A stretch of DNA of 64,000 nucleotides from positions 124,001 to 188,000 of the forward strand of contig NZ_LKBT01000012.1 in assembly GCF_002699985.1 (NCBI RefSeq), in the 5' to 3' direction. The notes beneath the pieces are model-generated. The model was not told the origin of the DNA. It did no database searches and was given only the letters and a program-made list of their open reading frames with translations. The stretch's first letter is position 1, and each line of letters begins with the position of its first letter. Position numbers and translations under genes: made by a program. Of the stretch, positions 8,744 to 17,129 are shown piece by piece. Source of the DNA: Pseudomonas sp. ICMP 561. Lineage in GTDB: Bacteria > Pseudomonadota > Gammaproteobacteria > Pseudomonadales > Pseudomonadaceae.

Positions 8744-9283
8744 ATGAAAGCCAAGGCTGACACCCCCTTTGTACCGCTGAATATTGCTGTTTTGACGGTG
8801 AGTGACACCCGTACTCGCGAAACTGATACGTCTGGCCAAATGTTTGTCGATCGTCTCACTGAAGCCGGTCACAGCCTGATCGAGCGCGTGCTGCTCAAGG
8901 ATGACTTGTACAAGATCCGCGCGAAGGTCGCTGGCTGGATTGCCGATGATGAAGTGCAAGTCGTGCTGATTACCGGTGGCACGGGTTTCACTGGCCGTGA
9001 CAGCACACCGGAAGCGGTTGCTTGCCTGCTGGATAAACAGGTTGATGGCTTCGGTGAGTTATTCCGCCAGATATCCGTTCCCGATATCGGCACCTCGACT
9101 ATTCAGTCCAGAGCCCTTGCGGGTCTGGCCAACGGCACGCTGGTTTGCTGCCTGCCCGGTTCGACCAACGCAGTGCGCACCGGTTGGGACGGCATCCTCG
9201 CTCAGCAGCTGGACAACCGTTTTCGCCCGTGCAACTTCGTGCCGCATTTGAAGCAAGCCGAGCCTTGCGCAACACGTGGGTAA
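8744..9283 (+). CDS. moaB: Molybdenum cofactor biosynthesis protein B (molybdopterin adenylyltransferase-type)
   Basis: A 179-residue MogA/MoaB-fold protein that prepares molybdopterin for metal insertion. The family signature is visible as [16 protein letters not shown] at the start, [17 protein letters not shown] in the middle and [21 protein letters not shown] near the end. The start is ATG at 8744 (a GTG lies one codon earlier). moeA begins eight bases after its stop, so the two form an operon. It is divergent from mobA. Confidence 0.93.
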   Translation: MKAKADTPFVPLNIAVLTVSDTRTRETDTSGQMFVDRLTEAGHSLIERVLLKDDLYKIRAKVAGWIADDEVQVVLITGGTGFTGRDSTPEAVACLLDKQVDGFGELFRQISVPDIGTSTIQSRALAGLANGTLVCCLPGSTNAVRTGWDGILAQQLDNRFRPCNFVPHLKQAEPCATRG

Positions 9284-9290
9284 CGCGCCG

Positions 9291-10493
9291 ATGAACAAGC
9301 CGTTGATGCCGGTCGAACAGGCCCTGGCGCGTTTGCTGGAAATGGCTGAAGCAGCGCCCGTCACTGAGTCAGAAACAGTGCTGTTGGCGCAGGGTCAAGG
9401 CCGGGTGCTGGCTCAGGACATGATTGCAACGCTCGACCTGCCACCCTGGCCCAACAGCGCCATGGACGGTTATGTCTTGCGTCTGGCTGACTGGAAAGAC
9501 GAACCGCTGGTCGTCAGTCAGCGGATTTTTGCCGGTCAGGCACCGGAGCCCTTGGCGCCCGGTACGTGCGCGCGGATTTTCACTGGCGCACCGGTTCCGG
9601 CGGGTGCCGACTGTATCGAAATGCAGGAAAACGCCGAAGTCTTCTCCGATCAGCGTGTAGGGTTCAGCGAGCCTCTGCAGATCGGCCAGAACATCCGCCC
9701 CCAGGGGCAGGAAACCCGGACGGGTGACAAGGTCCTTGCTGCTGGCACGCGTCTTGGGCCTATAGAGCTGGGGCTGGCCGCTTCGTTGGGGCTGGCGGAG
9801 CTGCAAGTGATCAGGCGTGTACGGGTTGCTGTGCTCTCGACCGGCGATGAGCTGATCGAACCCGGTCAGCCACTGGGGCCGGGGCAGATCTACAACAGCA
9901 ACCGCGTGTTGTTGTGCAGTTGGCTGAAAAGGCTGGAGTGCGATGTGATCGATGCCGGAATTCTGCCCGATGATCTGGAGAAGACCCGTACGGCATTGGG
10001 TGCGCTCAACGACGTGGACCTGATCCTGTCTACCGGCGGCGTTTCCGTGGGTGAAGCTGACTTCCTTGGGCACGCACTGCGCGAGGAGGGCGAATTGTCG
10101 CTTTGGAAGCTGGCAATCAAGCCTGGCAAGCCGCTGACGTTCGGGCATTTTCGCGGTGTGCCGGTGATCGGTTTGCCAGGTAATCCTGCATCGACGCTGG
10201 TGACCTTCGCCTTGCTGGCCCGTCCTTACCTGCTGCGTCGTCAGGGAGTGGCCGACGTCACGCCGCTACAGTTTCCGGTACCCGCAGGTTTCGCCTGGAC
10301 CAAACCCGGCAACCGCCGAGAGTATTTGCGTGGCAGGCTGGAGCAGGGCCGTGCGGTGTTTTACAAGAACCAGAGTTCTGGCGTGTTGCGCAGCGCGGCC
10401 TGGGCTGACGGTTTGATCGAGGTTCGCGAAGGCAGCACCGTTGCTGAGGGTGACCAGGTCAACTTCATCCCCTTGAGTGAAGTGCTCGGCTGA
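9291..10493 (+). CDS. moeA: Molybdopterin molybdenumtransferase
   Basis: Inserts molybdate into adenylylated molybdopterin. The 400-residue length is normal. Family motifs are PPWPNSAMDGYVL, FTGAPVPAGADCIEMQE, VLSTGDELIEPG with QIYNSN, LSTGGVSVGEADF and GLPGNPASTLV. The final domain (GNRREYLRGR onward) is the usual MoeA C-terminal barrel. The start is ATG at 9291, just behind the moaB stop, giving MNKPLMPVEQAL; upstream coupling likely drives its translation. Confidence 0.94.
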   Translation: MNKPLMPVEQALARLLEMAEAAPVTESETVLLAQGQGRVLAQDMIATLDLPPWPNSAMDGYVLRLADWKDEPLVVSQRIFAGQAPEPLAPGTCARIFTGAPVPAGADCIEMQENAEVFSDQRVGFSEPLQIGQNIRPQGQETRTGDKVLAAGTRLGPIELGLAASLGLAELQVIRRVRVAVLSTGDELIEPGQPLGPGQIYNSNRVLLCSWLKRLECDVIDAGILPDDLEKTRTALGALNDVDLILSTGGVSVGEADFLGHALREEGELSLWKLAIKPGKPLTFGHFRGVPVIGLPGNPASTLVTFALLARPYLLRRQGVADVTPLQFPVPAGFAWTKPGNRREYLRGRLEQGRAVFYKNQSSGVLRSAAWADGLIEVREGSTVAEGDQVNFIPLSEVLG

Positions 10494-10593
10494 TTGGGTT
10501 TTTACCGGTCCGTATGGTCTATCCGCGAGGCATGAGCTACCCTCAAAAACGCTGACAAGTTGGGCATTTCGGTTTTGGCCCTGGAGTTTTGTT

Positions 10594-11520
10594 ATGCCGT
10601 CTTTGAGAGTGGCTTGTGTCATCCCGACTTATAACGGGCGAAAGGACCTGGAGCGGTTACTGGATTCTCTGGCCACCCAGACCGCTGTTTTCGACACACT
10701 GATCGTTGACTCAAGCTCCAGCGATGGAACGCTTGAGTTGGCTCGTTCGCGCTGCGCAAATGTAACGCGCATTGACAGCAAGGACTTCAACCACGGCGGC
10801 ACGCGGCAGATGATGGTTGAGTTCAACCCTGATTACGACGTCTATGTCTATATGACGCAGGACGCGTACGTCGAGGATGTGCAGGCCATCGCCAATATAC
10901 TGCTGCCTTTCGCCGATCCCAAAGTAGGGGCCGTGTGCGGGCGCCAGTTACCCCATAAAGACGCCAGCCTGCTGGCCCAGCACGCCCGTTTGTTCAATTA
11001 CCCGCCCGTGTCACAGATAAAGACGCTGGACGATGCGCCGGTATTGGGCATCAAGACCCCCTTCATGTCCAACTCGTTTGCGGCCTACCGCCGTGAAGCC
11101 TTGCTGGATATCGGGGGCTTTCCCCGGCATGTGATCTTGTCCGAAGACATGTACGTCACGGCGAAGATGCTGATGCGGGACTGGAAAGTGGCGTATGAAG
11201 GCTCAGCGGTGTGTCGTCATTCTCACAACTACACCATTTGGGAAGAGTTTCGGCGTTACTTCGATATCGGTGTGTTTCAGTCCCGCGAAGCCTGGATCTA
11301 CGACACCTTCGGCGGCGTTGGCGGGGAGGGGATGCGTTACGTCAAATCAGAGCTCAGATTCCTCGGGCCTCGGCGCTTCCTGCTCTGGCCGCTGTCGTTC
11401 ATTCGCAACGCAGCAAAGCTGGTGGCTTACAAGCTCAGCAAGCAGGAAAAACACCTGCCTAAACGTCTGAAGAAAAAGCTCGGTATGCATGGTCGTTATT
11501 GGGATGGGCCGTATGGGTAG
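10594..11520 (+). CDS. Family 2 glycosyltransferase, rhamnosyltransferase-like
   Basis: A 308-residue GT2 enzyme, probably adding a deoxyhexose such as rhamnose to a cell-surface glycan. It opens with VACVIPTYNGRKDLERLLDS and LIVDSSSSDGTLELA, the GT-A nucleotide-sugar site. TQDAYVED replaces the usual DxD at the metal site, and ILSEDMYVTAKML with AVCRHSHNYT matches the rhamnosyltransferase subgroup. The start is ATG at 10594, seven bases after GGAG; the longer frame upstream runs into moeA and has no such site. It is isolated from other polysaccharide genes and ends near a REP palindrome. Confidence 0.82.
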   Translation: MPSLRVACVIPTYNGRKDLERLLDSLATQTAVFDTLIVDSSSSDGTLELARSRCANVTRIDSKDFNHGGTRQMMVEFNPDYDVYVYMTQDAYVEDVQAIANILLPFADPKVGAVCGRQLPHKDASLLAQHARLFNYPPVSQIKTLDDAPVLGIKTPFMSNSFAAYRREALLDIGGFPRHVILSEDMYVTAKMLMRDWKVAYEGSAVCRHSHNYTIWEEFRRYFDIGVFQSREAWIYDTFGGVGGEGMRYVKSELRFLGPRRFLLWPLSFIRNAAKLVAYKLSKQEKHLPKRLKKKLGMHGRYWDGPYG

Positions 11521-11606
11521 AAGGGAAATGCATCCAGCCTCAGTTCGACGGGTTTGAATCGAATGTTCGCCGTGAATCAATAAAGTTTTATTCGTGCATT
11601 ACATCG

Positions 11607-11676
11607 TCATCGCGGGCAAGCGCGCTCCTACCGCTTGATCGCATTCAGACGGTAGGAGCGCGCTTGCCCGCGATGA
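11607..11676. repeat. REP palindrome (REPIN-type), perfect 27-bp arms
   Basis: The arms at 11607-11633 and 11650-11676 are exact reverse complements. They contain CGCGGGCAAGCGCGCTCCTAC and are separated by 16 bases. This is the common Pseudomonas REP doublet. It lies between two convergent genes, where it may also act as a transcription or decay barrier. Confidence 0.92.
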
Positions 11677-11718
11677 CTATTTAACATTCAATCAGGTCTT
11701 GCAGCCTGTTCGGCCCTA

Positions 11719-13527
11719 TCAATCCTTTCCGGCTTCCTCTTCCTGCCTGTCCGCCTCGAACAGCTGAGACAGTTCTTTCCTGGCTTCCCGGGCGGTTTGC
11801 AGAACCTTGGCCGCGTCGTCATAGACCAGATGCTGTGCTGCCAGAACCTGTTCATCGTGGCGTTTGAAGCGGCTGATACGCGCGTCCGCCTGCGTCTGGG
11901 TCAGGCCCAGGCCGATCAGTGTCCGCCGACTCATTTCCAGGCTGGAATAGAACGTTTCCCTGACGGCCTGAGCGCCGACATCGATCAGACGATGCACATG
12001 CTGCCGGTTGCGAGCGCGGGCGATGATCTTGATGTTCGGGTACAGCTTGTTAACCAGCTCGGCAGTCTTGATGTTGATATCAGGATCATCCGTCGCAATG
12101 ATGAAAAACTCCGCCTGCTCAACCTTTGCTGCGCGAAGGATTTCAGGGCGCAACGGATCGCCGTAGAACACTGGCACATTACCGAAGCTGCGTGAAAACT
12201 CGATGGACTCCACGGCAGTATCAAGGGCAACAAAAGGGATGTTCTGCGCGCGCAGAATCCGCGCAACGATCTGGCCCATACGGCCCATGCCTGCGATCAC
12301 CACCCGCGGCGCGTCGGTGTTGATATCCCGGTACTCGTCCGGGACTTCCACCACGACCGGCTTGGGTTTGAGCCAGCGGGCTATGCCCAGTAATAACAGT
12401 GGAGTCAATGCCATGGACAGTGTGATGGTAAGTACCAGCGTGTCGTATAACTGAGCGTCAAACAGGCCTTGATCGCTGCCAATCTTGAACACCACAAAAG
12501 CGAACTCACCACCCGCAGCGAGCACGATGCCCAGTCGTAGCGCGCTTTGCTTGCCCAACCCGCCCGCCAGTCGCCCGACAATAAACAGCAGCGGCAATTT
12601 GATGAAAATCAGTAGCAGTGTCAGGCCCAGTACGACCAAAGGTTCGCTGAGCAACAATCCGAGATTGGCGCCCATGCCCACGCTCATGAAAAACAAACCG
12701 AGCAACAGGCCCTTGAACGGCTCGATTTGCGACTCCAGTTCGTGACGGTACTCCGAGTCAGCCAGCAGCAGACCGGCAAGGAAGGCTCCCAGTGCCATGG
12801 ACACGCCCACCAGATCCATCAGCCATGCCGTGCCGATAACCACCAGCAAAGCGGTCGCCGTGGACACTTCCTGGATTTTTGTCTTGGCCACAATGCGGAA
12901 TACCGGACGCAGCAAGTAGCGACCACCTACCACCACAATCGCAATGACGCCCAGTACCTCCAGGCCATGAGTCAGGCCATCGCTGGCACTGAGCTTGTCG
13001 TCTGTACCGGCGAGCAGCGGCACCATGGCAATCAACGGGATCGCGGCGATGTCCTGAAACAACAGAATGGCAAATGCCAGTCGGCCGTGAGGGCTGTTCA
13101 GTTCCTTGCGCTCGGCGAGACTCTGCAGACCAAAGGCCGTGGACGACAGCGCCAGTCCTAATCCCAGAACAACGGCAGTATTCAGTGGCTGGCCGAAGGC
13201 GAGCAGGGCAATCATGCCGATGACCAGCCCCGTCAACAGGACCTGCGCCATACCGACGCCAAACACCGCTTTGCGCATCACCCATAAACGCTTGGGTGAC
13301 AGTTCGAGGCCGATGATAAACAGCAACAACACAACACCCAGTTCGGAGATATGGCTGACGCTTTCGGGATTGCCGATCAACCCCAGCACCGACGGACCGA
13401 TGATCACACCGGCGAACAGGTAACCGATCACCGCACCCAGTTGCAGCCGCTTGGCCAGTGGAACGGTCAAAACCGCGGCGAACAGGAACACGACTGCGGC
13501 CTGCAACAGGCTGCCTTCATGGGGCAT
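11719..13527 (-). CDS. Kef-type monovalent cation:proton antiporter (CPA2 family)
   Basis: A 602-residue inner-membrane protein for K+/H+ (or Na+/H+) antiport. The first 390 residues form 11-13 transmembrane helices of the Na_H_Exchanger domain, including GYLFAGVIIGPSVLG, LLLFIIGLELSPKRL and ALSSTAFGLQSLAE. A cytoplasmic RCK/TrkA-N domain follows, opening with VVIAGMGRMGQIVARIL (Rossmann glycines) and continuing ARARNRQHVHRL. This is the layout of KefB/KefC; there is no KefF/KefG ancillary gene beside it. The start is ATG at 13527 behind AAGGAG. Confidence 0.9.
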   Translation of the reverse strand: MPHEGSLLQAAVVFLFAAVLTVPLAKRLQLGAVIGYLFAGVIIGPSVLGLIGNPESVSHISELGVVLLLFIIGLELSPKRLWVMRKAVFGVGMAQVLLTGLVIGMIALLAFGQPLNTAVVLGLGLALSSTAFGLQSLAERKELNSPHGRLAFAILLFQDIAAIPLIAMVPLLAGTDDKLSASDGLTHGLEVLGVIAIVVVGGRYLLRPVFRIVAKTKIQEVSTATALLVVIGTAWLMDLVGVSMALGAFLAGLLLADSEYRHELESQIEPFKGLLLGLFFMSVGMGANLGLLLSEPLVVLGLTLLLIFIKLPLLFIVGRLAGGLGKQSALRLGIVLAAGGEFAFVVFKIGSDQGLFDAQLYDTLVLTITLSMALTPLLLLGIARWLKPKPVVVEVPDEYRDINTDAPRVVIAGMGRMGQIVARILRAQNIPFVALDTAVESIEFSRSFGNVPVFYGDPLRPEILRAAKVEQAEFFIIATDDPDINIKTAELVNKLYPNIKIIARARNRQHVHRLIDVGAQAVRETFYSSLEMSRRTLIGLGLTQTQADARISRFKRHDEQVLAAQHLVYDDAAKVLQTAREARKELSQLFEADRQEEEAGKD

Positions 13528-13551
13528 GGTTGACTCCTTGCTAAACACGAA

Positions 13552-13571
13552 AAGGCCGATTGGACGGCCTT
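13552..13571 (-). terminator. Hairpin 25 bases upstream of the Kef start codon
   Basis: On the minus strand AAGGCCG, a six-base loop and CGGCCTT form a seven-pair stem followed by TTCG. It lies in the leader of the antiporter gene rather than after a gene on this strand, so it could be a leader hairpin instead of a true terminator. Confidence 0.3.
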
Positions 13572-13771
13572 GAGAGGGCGCTATTAAACCACGCGAATTG
13601 TAACCGGCGTTGTCCGGATGTGCTCTGGCATGGGCTGGAGAGCAATTGCAGGGAAGGCATTACGAGGAGGCTGGTTTGAGGATGCCGCTGTCAGGCCTGG
13701 CACATCAGCGTAAGATAGGCGCGCATTTGAGCGTAATGAATGCTGTCCACGAAGATTTCAGGAACCTTGCA

Positions 13772-13960
13772 ATGACCAATAAACAACGTTTGATCTATTC
13801 GCTGCTGATCGCCCTCGCGGTACTGGCGATCATGCTGGGTCTTTCACACCTGCAAGCCAGCGGTGTCATCAGCGAGAAGACTTTCCAGTACATCGCTATC
13901 GCCGTTGCCGTTCTGGTCGTGGTCATCAACGGCGTGATTCGTCGCAAGGTCAAGCGCTGA
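13772..13960 (+). CDS. Small two-helix membrane protein, unknown function
   Basis: A 62-residue protein with two transmembrane helices, LIYSLLIALAVLAIMLGL and YIAIAVAVLVVVINGVI, and a basic tail RRKVKR that should face the cytoplasm. I do not recognise a named family. The start is ATG at 13772, about nine bases after AGGAA; longer upstream frames lack a site. Single gene between the Kef antiporter (divergent) and a convergent regulator. Confidence 0.75.
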   Translation: MTNKQRLIYSLLIALAVLAIMLGLSHLQASGVISEKTFQYIAIAVAVLVVVINGVIRRKVKR

Positions 13961-13998
13961 GGGCTTGCGTTCCGGATCAGAGCCGGGCGGTCATTTCA

Positions 13999-14385
13999 TT
14001 AAGCCGACTTGCCCGGTTCGTTGAGTAGTTCCATGGCCTGAGGGTGCAAGCTATAGCTTTTGTCCGGATTGAGAAAAATGACGCCTTCATCGCAGAGGCG
14101 TTTAAGTACTTCCCGCACGCTCAGGAAGGACAGCGGAATATCCAGCTTGAGCATTTGACTGTGCACACCACGTACGCCCAGAGGCTGACCCTCGCTGGTT
14201 GCCTGCAGCAGTGCATCCAGAACTTTCAACCGGACCAGGCTGGTCCGCAGCCCGAAGCTTTTGAGCAACTTGCGGATAGGTTCGTTGCCCTGGCGTTCTG
14301 TATCAGCGGCAGGCGCCTGTGCCTGCGCGGCAATGGCTGACTGGCGCAGCATCGTTCGGGTTGTGGTGGCTTGACGATTCAACAT
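13999..14385 (-). CDS. Fur-like winged-helix protein (Fe/Zn uptake regulator N-terminal domain only)
   Basis: A 128-residue protein. After a low-complexity Gln/Ala/Thr N-terminus, residues about 45-115 match the DNA-binding domain of Fur/Zur regulators: GLRTSLVRLKVLDALL, then VREVLKRLCDEGVIF. The C-terminal Fur dimerisation and metal-binding part, with its HxH and CxxC motifs, is absent. It may act without metal sensing; pseudomonad copies are commonly labelled Fe/Zn uptake regulation protein. The start is ATG at 14385, seven bases after AAGGAA. It is divergent from pvdQ, which is itself an iron-regulated gene in relatives. Confidence 0.7.
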   Translation of the reverse strand: MLNRQATTTRTMLRQSAIAAQAQAPAADTERQGNEPIRKLLKSFGLRTSLVRLKVLDALLQATSEGQPLGVRGVHSQMLKLDIPLSFLSVREVLKRLCDEGVIFLNPDKSYSLHPQAMELLNEPGKSA

Positions 14386-14521
14386 GCGCAAATTCCTTTT
14401 CAGGCTCTAAAAATGCTTGCCTCACTTAGTAAGACGTATGAGCGCTGCAAATCCTCAATCATTTTTTGAAAAAACTTTACCGGCCATCGCCTCAACTGCT
14501 CTCCGGCTGAGCGCCGCGCAC

Positions 14522-14544
14522 TAAATTTACTCGTCGTTCTTCGT
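14522..14544 (+). promoter_or_regulatory. Possible PvdS-type (iron-starvation sigma factor) promoter of pvdQ
   Basis: CTAAAT with TAAAT at 14522-14526 is followed after 15 bases by CGT at 14542-14544, 65 bases ahead of the pvdQ start. PvdS promoters in fluorescent pseudomonads are described as TAAAT and CGT about 16-17 bases apart. The spacing here is slightly short, so this is only a candidate. Confidence 0.4.
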
Positions 14545-14608
14545 CCTTTTAGTGAGCTGCAGCCCGTCCCGGCTGTGTCTGTCTGTAAGCCAGCCATCAG
14601 GAGTAAGA

Positions 14609-16951
14609 GTGATCATTTTCAAGCGAGTGCCGACGTTGTGTATTTCCGGACTGTTGTTCGGCCTGAGTGTCAGCGCCCATGCGCAGTTGCCCGCGCAACA
14701 GGCCAGCGCGGAAGTTCGCAGGACCACCTTTGGCGTGCCGCATATTCGCGCACAGAACGAGCGTGGCCTTGGTTATGGCATCGGCTATGCCTACGCGCAG
14801 GACAATCTTTGCCTGCTGGCAAACGAAGTGGTCACGGTTAATGGCGAGCGCTCACGTTACTTCGGTCCTGAGAATCAGACCTTCGAGAAGCGCAACAACA
14901 TGGCCAGCGATGTGTTCTTCAACTGGTTGAATACGCCCACGGCCGTTGCAGCATTCTGGAAGGCCCAGACGCCCCAGGTCCGCCAATTGGTTGAAGGATA
15001 CGTGGCGGGTTACAACCGGCTCCTCGCGGAAACACAAGCGGCCGGTACTCAGGTTGAATGCCTTAATGCGCAATGGCTGCGCCCGATCACTGTCGAGGAT
15101 CAGGTCAAGCTCACGCGTCGTTTGCTGGTAGAAGGCGGTGTGGGGCGCTTTGCCGAGGCGCTGGCCGCCGCGACACCGCCTGCCGCCGCCGGTGCCAATA
15201 CCGCCAGCCGGTCAATAGATTCAATGTCATTCGCCAGCGCCGCTGACCACGACAAGAACTTTGCGCTCGAGCGCGGCAGCAATGCGGTGGCAATCGGGCG
15301 TGACCGGTCGGAGAACGGGCGCGGCATGCTGTTGGCCAACCCGCATTTTCCGTGGGTTGGCGGCATGCGTTTTTATCAGATGCATTTGACCATCCCCGGC
15401 AAACTCGACGTGATGGGCGCTGCTCTGCCCGGTTTTCCGCTGATCAATATCGGTTTCAGCCAGCATCTGGCCTGGACCCATACGGTGGATACCTCGAAAC
15501 ACTTTACGTTGTACCGCCTCAAGCTCGATCCCAAGGATGCCACTCGTTATATCGTTGACGGTCAGTCCCGACCGCTGAAAAAAGCCACAGTCACCGTTAC
15601 TCTGACTGACAAGGACGGCAAGCCCCAACAGCAATCCCGTGAGATCTATCAGTCCGAGTTCGGTCCGGTGGTGCAATGGCCGGGCAAGCTGGACTGGAAT
15701 CACGAATATGCCTACAGCCTGCGTGATGCGAACCTCGGCAATGACCGGGTCATTCAACAGTGGTACGCGATGAACCGCGCTCAAAGTCTCGCTGAGCTGA
15801 AAGGGGCGTTGCAGAAAATCCAGGGCACCCCCTGGGTCAACACCCTCGCGGTCGATGATCAGGGGCAGACGCTCTACACCAACTATTCAGTTGTGCCGAA
15901 TGTCAGCCAGCAGAAGCTCGCTCAATGCAGCGATCCTGCTGCGGGGCTGGAGATGATTGTGCTGGACGGCTCGCGCAGTGCCTGCGCTTGGGATAACGAC
16001 CCGACAGCGGCACAGGCGGGTATTTTTCCGGGTTCGGCGTTGCCAACATTAAGCCGTAGCGATTATTTGCAGAATTCCAATGACTCGGCGTGGATGACCA
16101 ATCCGGCGCAGCCTTTGACCGGTTTTTCGCCGCTGATCAGCCGTGATGCCCAGCCGCTGGGTCCCCGCACGCGCTTTGCAGTAGATCGACTGACCAGCCT
16201 GCAACAGGCTGGCAAAGTTACCCTTGCCGACTTGCAGGCAATGGTCATGGATAACCGGGTTTATCTGGCCGAGGCGGGCGGGCTGCTGGATGATCTGCTG
16301 CAATACTGCGCAGGGTATTCCGGGGCGGATGTTGCGACGATCAAAAGTGTTTGCACGAGCATGAGTCAGTGGGACCGCAGCGCCAACCTGGAGGCTGGTA
16401 TAGGCTTCGTGCATTTTCAGAACATCACCAAAGCGCTGCAAAGTGTGCCGAATGCCTGGCGTATTGCATTTGATCCGGCCAATCCGATCCACACGCCTCG
16501 CGGGCTGAATATTCAACAGGCGGGTGTAACCGAAGCGCTGCATGCGGCGATGCTGGAATCGGCGGAACAAATGAGCAATGCGGGTCTGAAAGCAGACAGT
16601 CGTTGGGGAAATATTCAGGTTTCAACCGCGGGCACTCAGCAGACGCCGATCCATGGCGGCCCGGGCATCTTGGGCATATACAATGCGATACAGAGTGTTC
16701 CGCGTGGTGATGGCAAGCGGGAAGTGGTCAGTGGCAGCAGCTATTTGCAGGTAGTGAGTTTCGATGAGCGCGGCCCCCATGCTCAAGGATTGCTGGCCCC
16801 CTCTGAATCAACCAGTCCGGAGTCGCCGCACCGCCGGGACCAGACTGAGGCGTTCTCCAAAAAACAATGGGCTGTATTGCCGTTCACCGAGCAGCAGATC
16901 CAGGCGGATCCGGCTTATCGGTTGCAGGTTATCAAGGAGGGGCAGAAGTAA
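14609..16951 (+). CDS. pvdQ: Acyl-homoserine lactone / pyoverdine precursor acylase PvdQ
   Basis: Periplasmic Ntn-hydrolase that removes the fatty acyl chain from pyoverdine precursor and also deacylates long-chain acyl-homoserine lactones. The 780-residue precursor has a signal peptide (ISGLLFGLSVSAHA). The alpha chain includes TTFGVPHIRAQNERGLGYGIGYAYAQDN in conserved order. Autocleavage should occur before Ser224 in FALERG-SNAVAIG, making that Ser the catalytic N-terminus of the beta chain. The beta chain has MLLANPHFPW, AWTHTVDTS and YLQNSNDSAW, closely like P. aeruginosa PvdQ. The start is GTG at 14609 with AGGAG six bases upstream. No other pyoverdine genes lie in this window. Confidence 0.95.
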   Translation: MIIFKRVPTLCISGLLFGLSVSAHAQLPAQQASAEVRRTTFGVPHIRAQNERGLGYGIGYAYAQDNLCLLANEVVTVNGERSRYFGPENQTFEKRNNMASDVFFNWLNTPTAVAAFWKAQTPQVRQLVEGYVAGYNRLLAETQAAGTQVECLNAQWLRPITVEDQVKLTRRLLVEGGVGRFAEALAAATPPAAAGANTASRSIDSMSFASAADHDKNFALERGSNAVAIGRDRSENGRGMLLANPHFPWVGGMRFYQMHLTIPGKLDVMGAALPGFPLINIGFSQHLAWTHTVDTSKHFTLYRLKLDPKDATRYIVDGQSRPLKKATVTVTLTDKDGKPQQQSREIYQSEFGPVVQWPGKLDWNHEYAYSLRDANLGNDRVIQQWYAMNRAQSLAELKGALQKIQGTPWVNTLAVDDQGQTLYTNYSVVPNVSQQKLAQCSDPAAGLEMIVLDGSRSACAWDNDPTAAQAGIFPGSALPTLSRSDYLQNSNDSAWMTNPAQPLTGFSPLISRDAQPLGPRTRFAVDRLTSLQQAGKVTLADLQAMVMDNRVYLAEAGGLLDDLLQYCAGYSGADVATIKSVCTSMSQWDRSANLEAGIGFVHFQNITKALQSVPNAWRIAFDPANPIHTPRGLNIQQAGVTEALHAAMLESAEQMSNAGLKADSRWGNIQVSTAGTQQTPIHGGPGILGIYNAIQSVPRGDGKREVVSGSSYLQVVSFDERGPHAQGLLAPSESTSPESPHRRDQTEAFSKKQWAVLPFTEQQIQADPAYRLQVIKEGQK

Positions 16952-16995
16952 TCTCCAGGAGGAATATTCGATCAATCTGAATTGGAAAGAGATCC

Positions 16996-17024
16996 CTGTG
17001 GGAGCGGTGCTTGCCCGCGATAAG
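16996..17024. repeat. Single REP unit
   Basis: CTGTGGGAGCGGTGCTTGCC followed by CGCGATAAGG matches the usual Pseudomonas REP core. No inverted partner is visible nearby, so it is a solitary copy just behind pvdQ. Confidence 0.75.
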
Positions 17025-17041
17025 GCTGGACTCGATTTCCT

Positions 17042-17125
17042 TTAGGTCGTGCCCAGTCTTATTGTCGGAATGTCGCCCAGACCAAGCTCGGCCCACACAT
17101 CGGCCTGCTCCTGTCTGGGGATCAT
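17042..17125 (-). CDS. 27-residue ORF or gene remnant behind the fecR-like gene
   Basis: An ATG four bases after the fecR-like stop opens a 27-codon frame, MIPRQEQADVWAELGLG then DIPTIRLGTT, with natural-looking composition and codon use. It ends against the solitary REP unit. FecR genes are normally followed by a TonB-dependent receptor, so this might be a small coupled peptide or what remains of a deleted gene. I recognise no family. Confidence 0.3.
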   Translation of the reverse strand: MIPRQEQADVWAELGLGDIPTIRLGTT

Positions 17126-17129
17126 CTAA

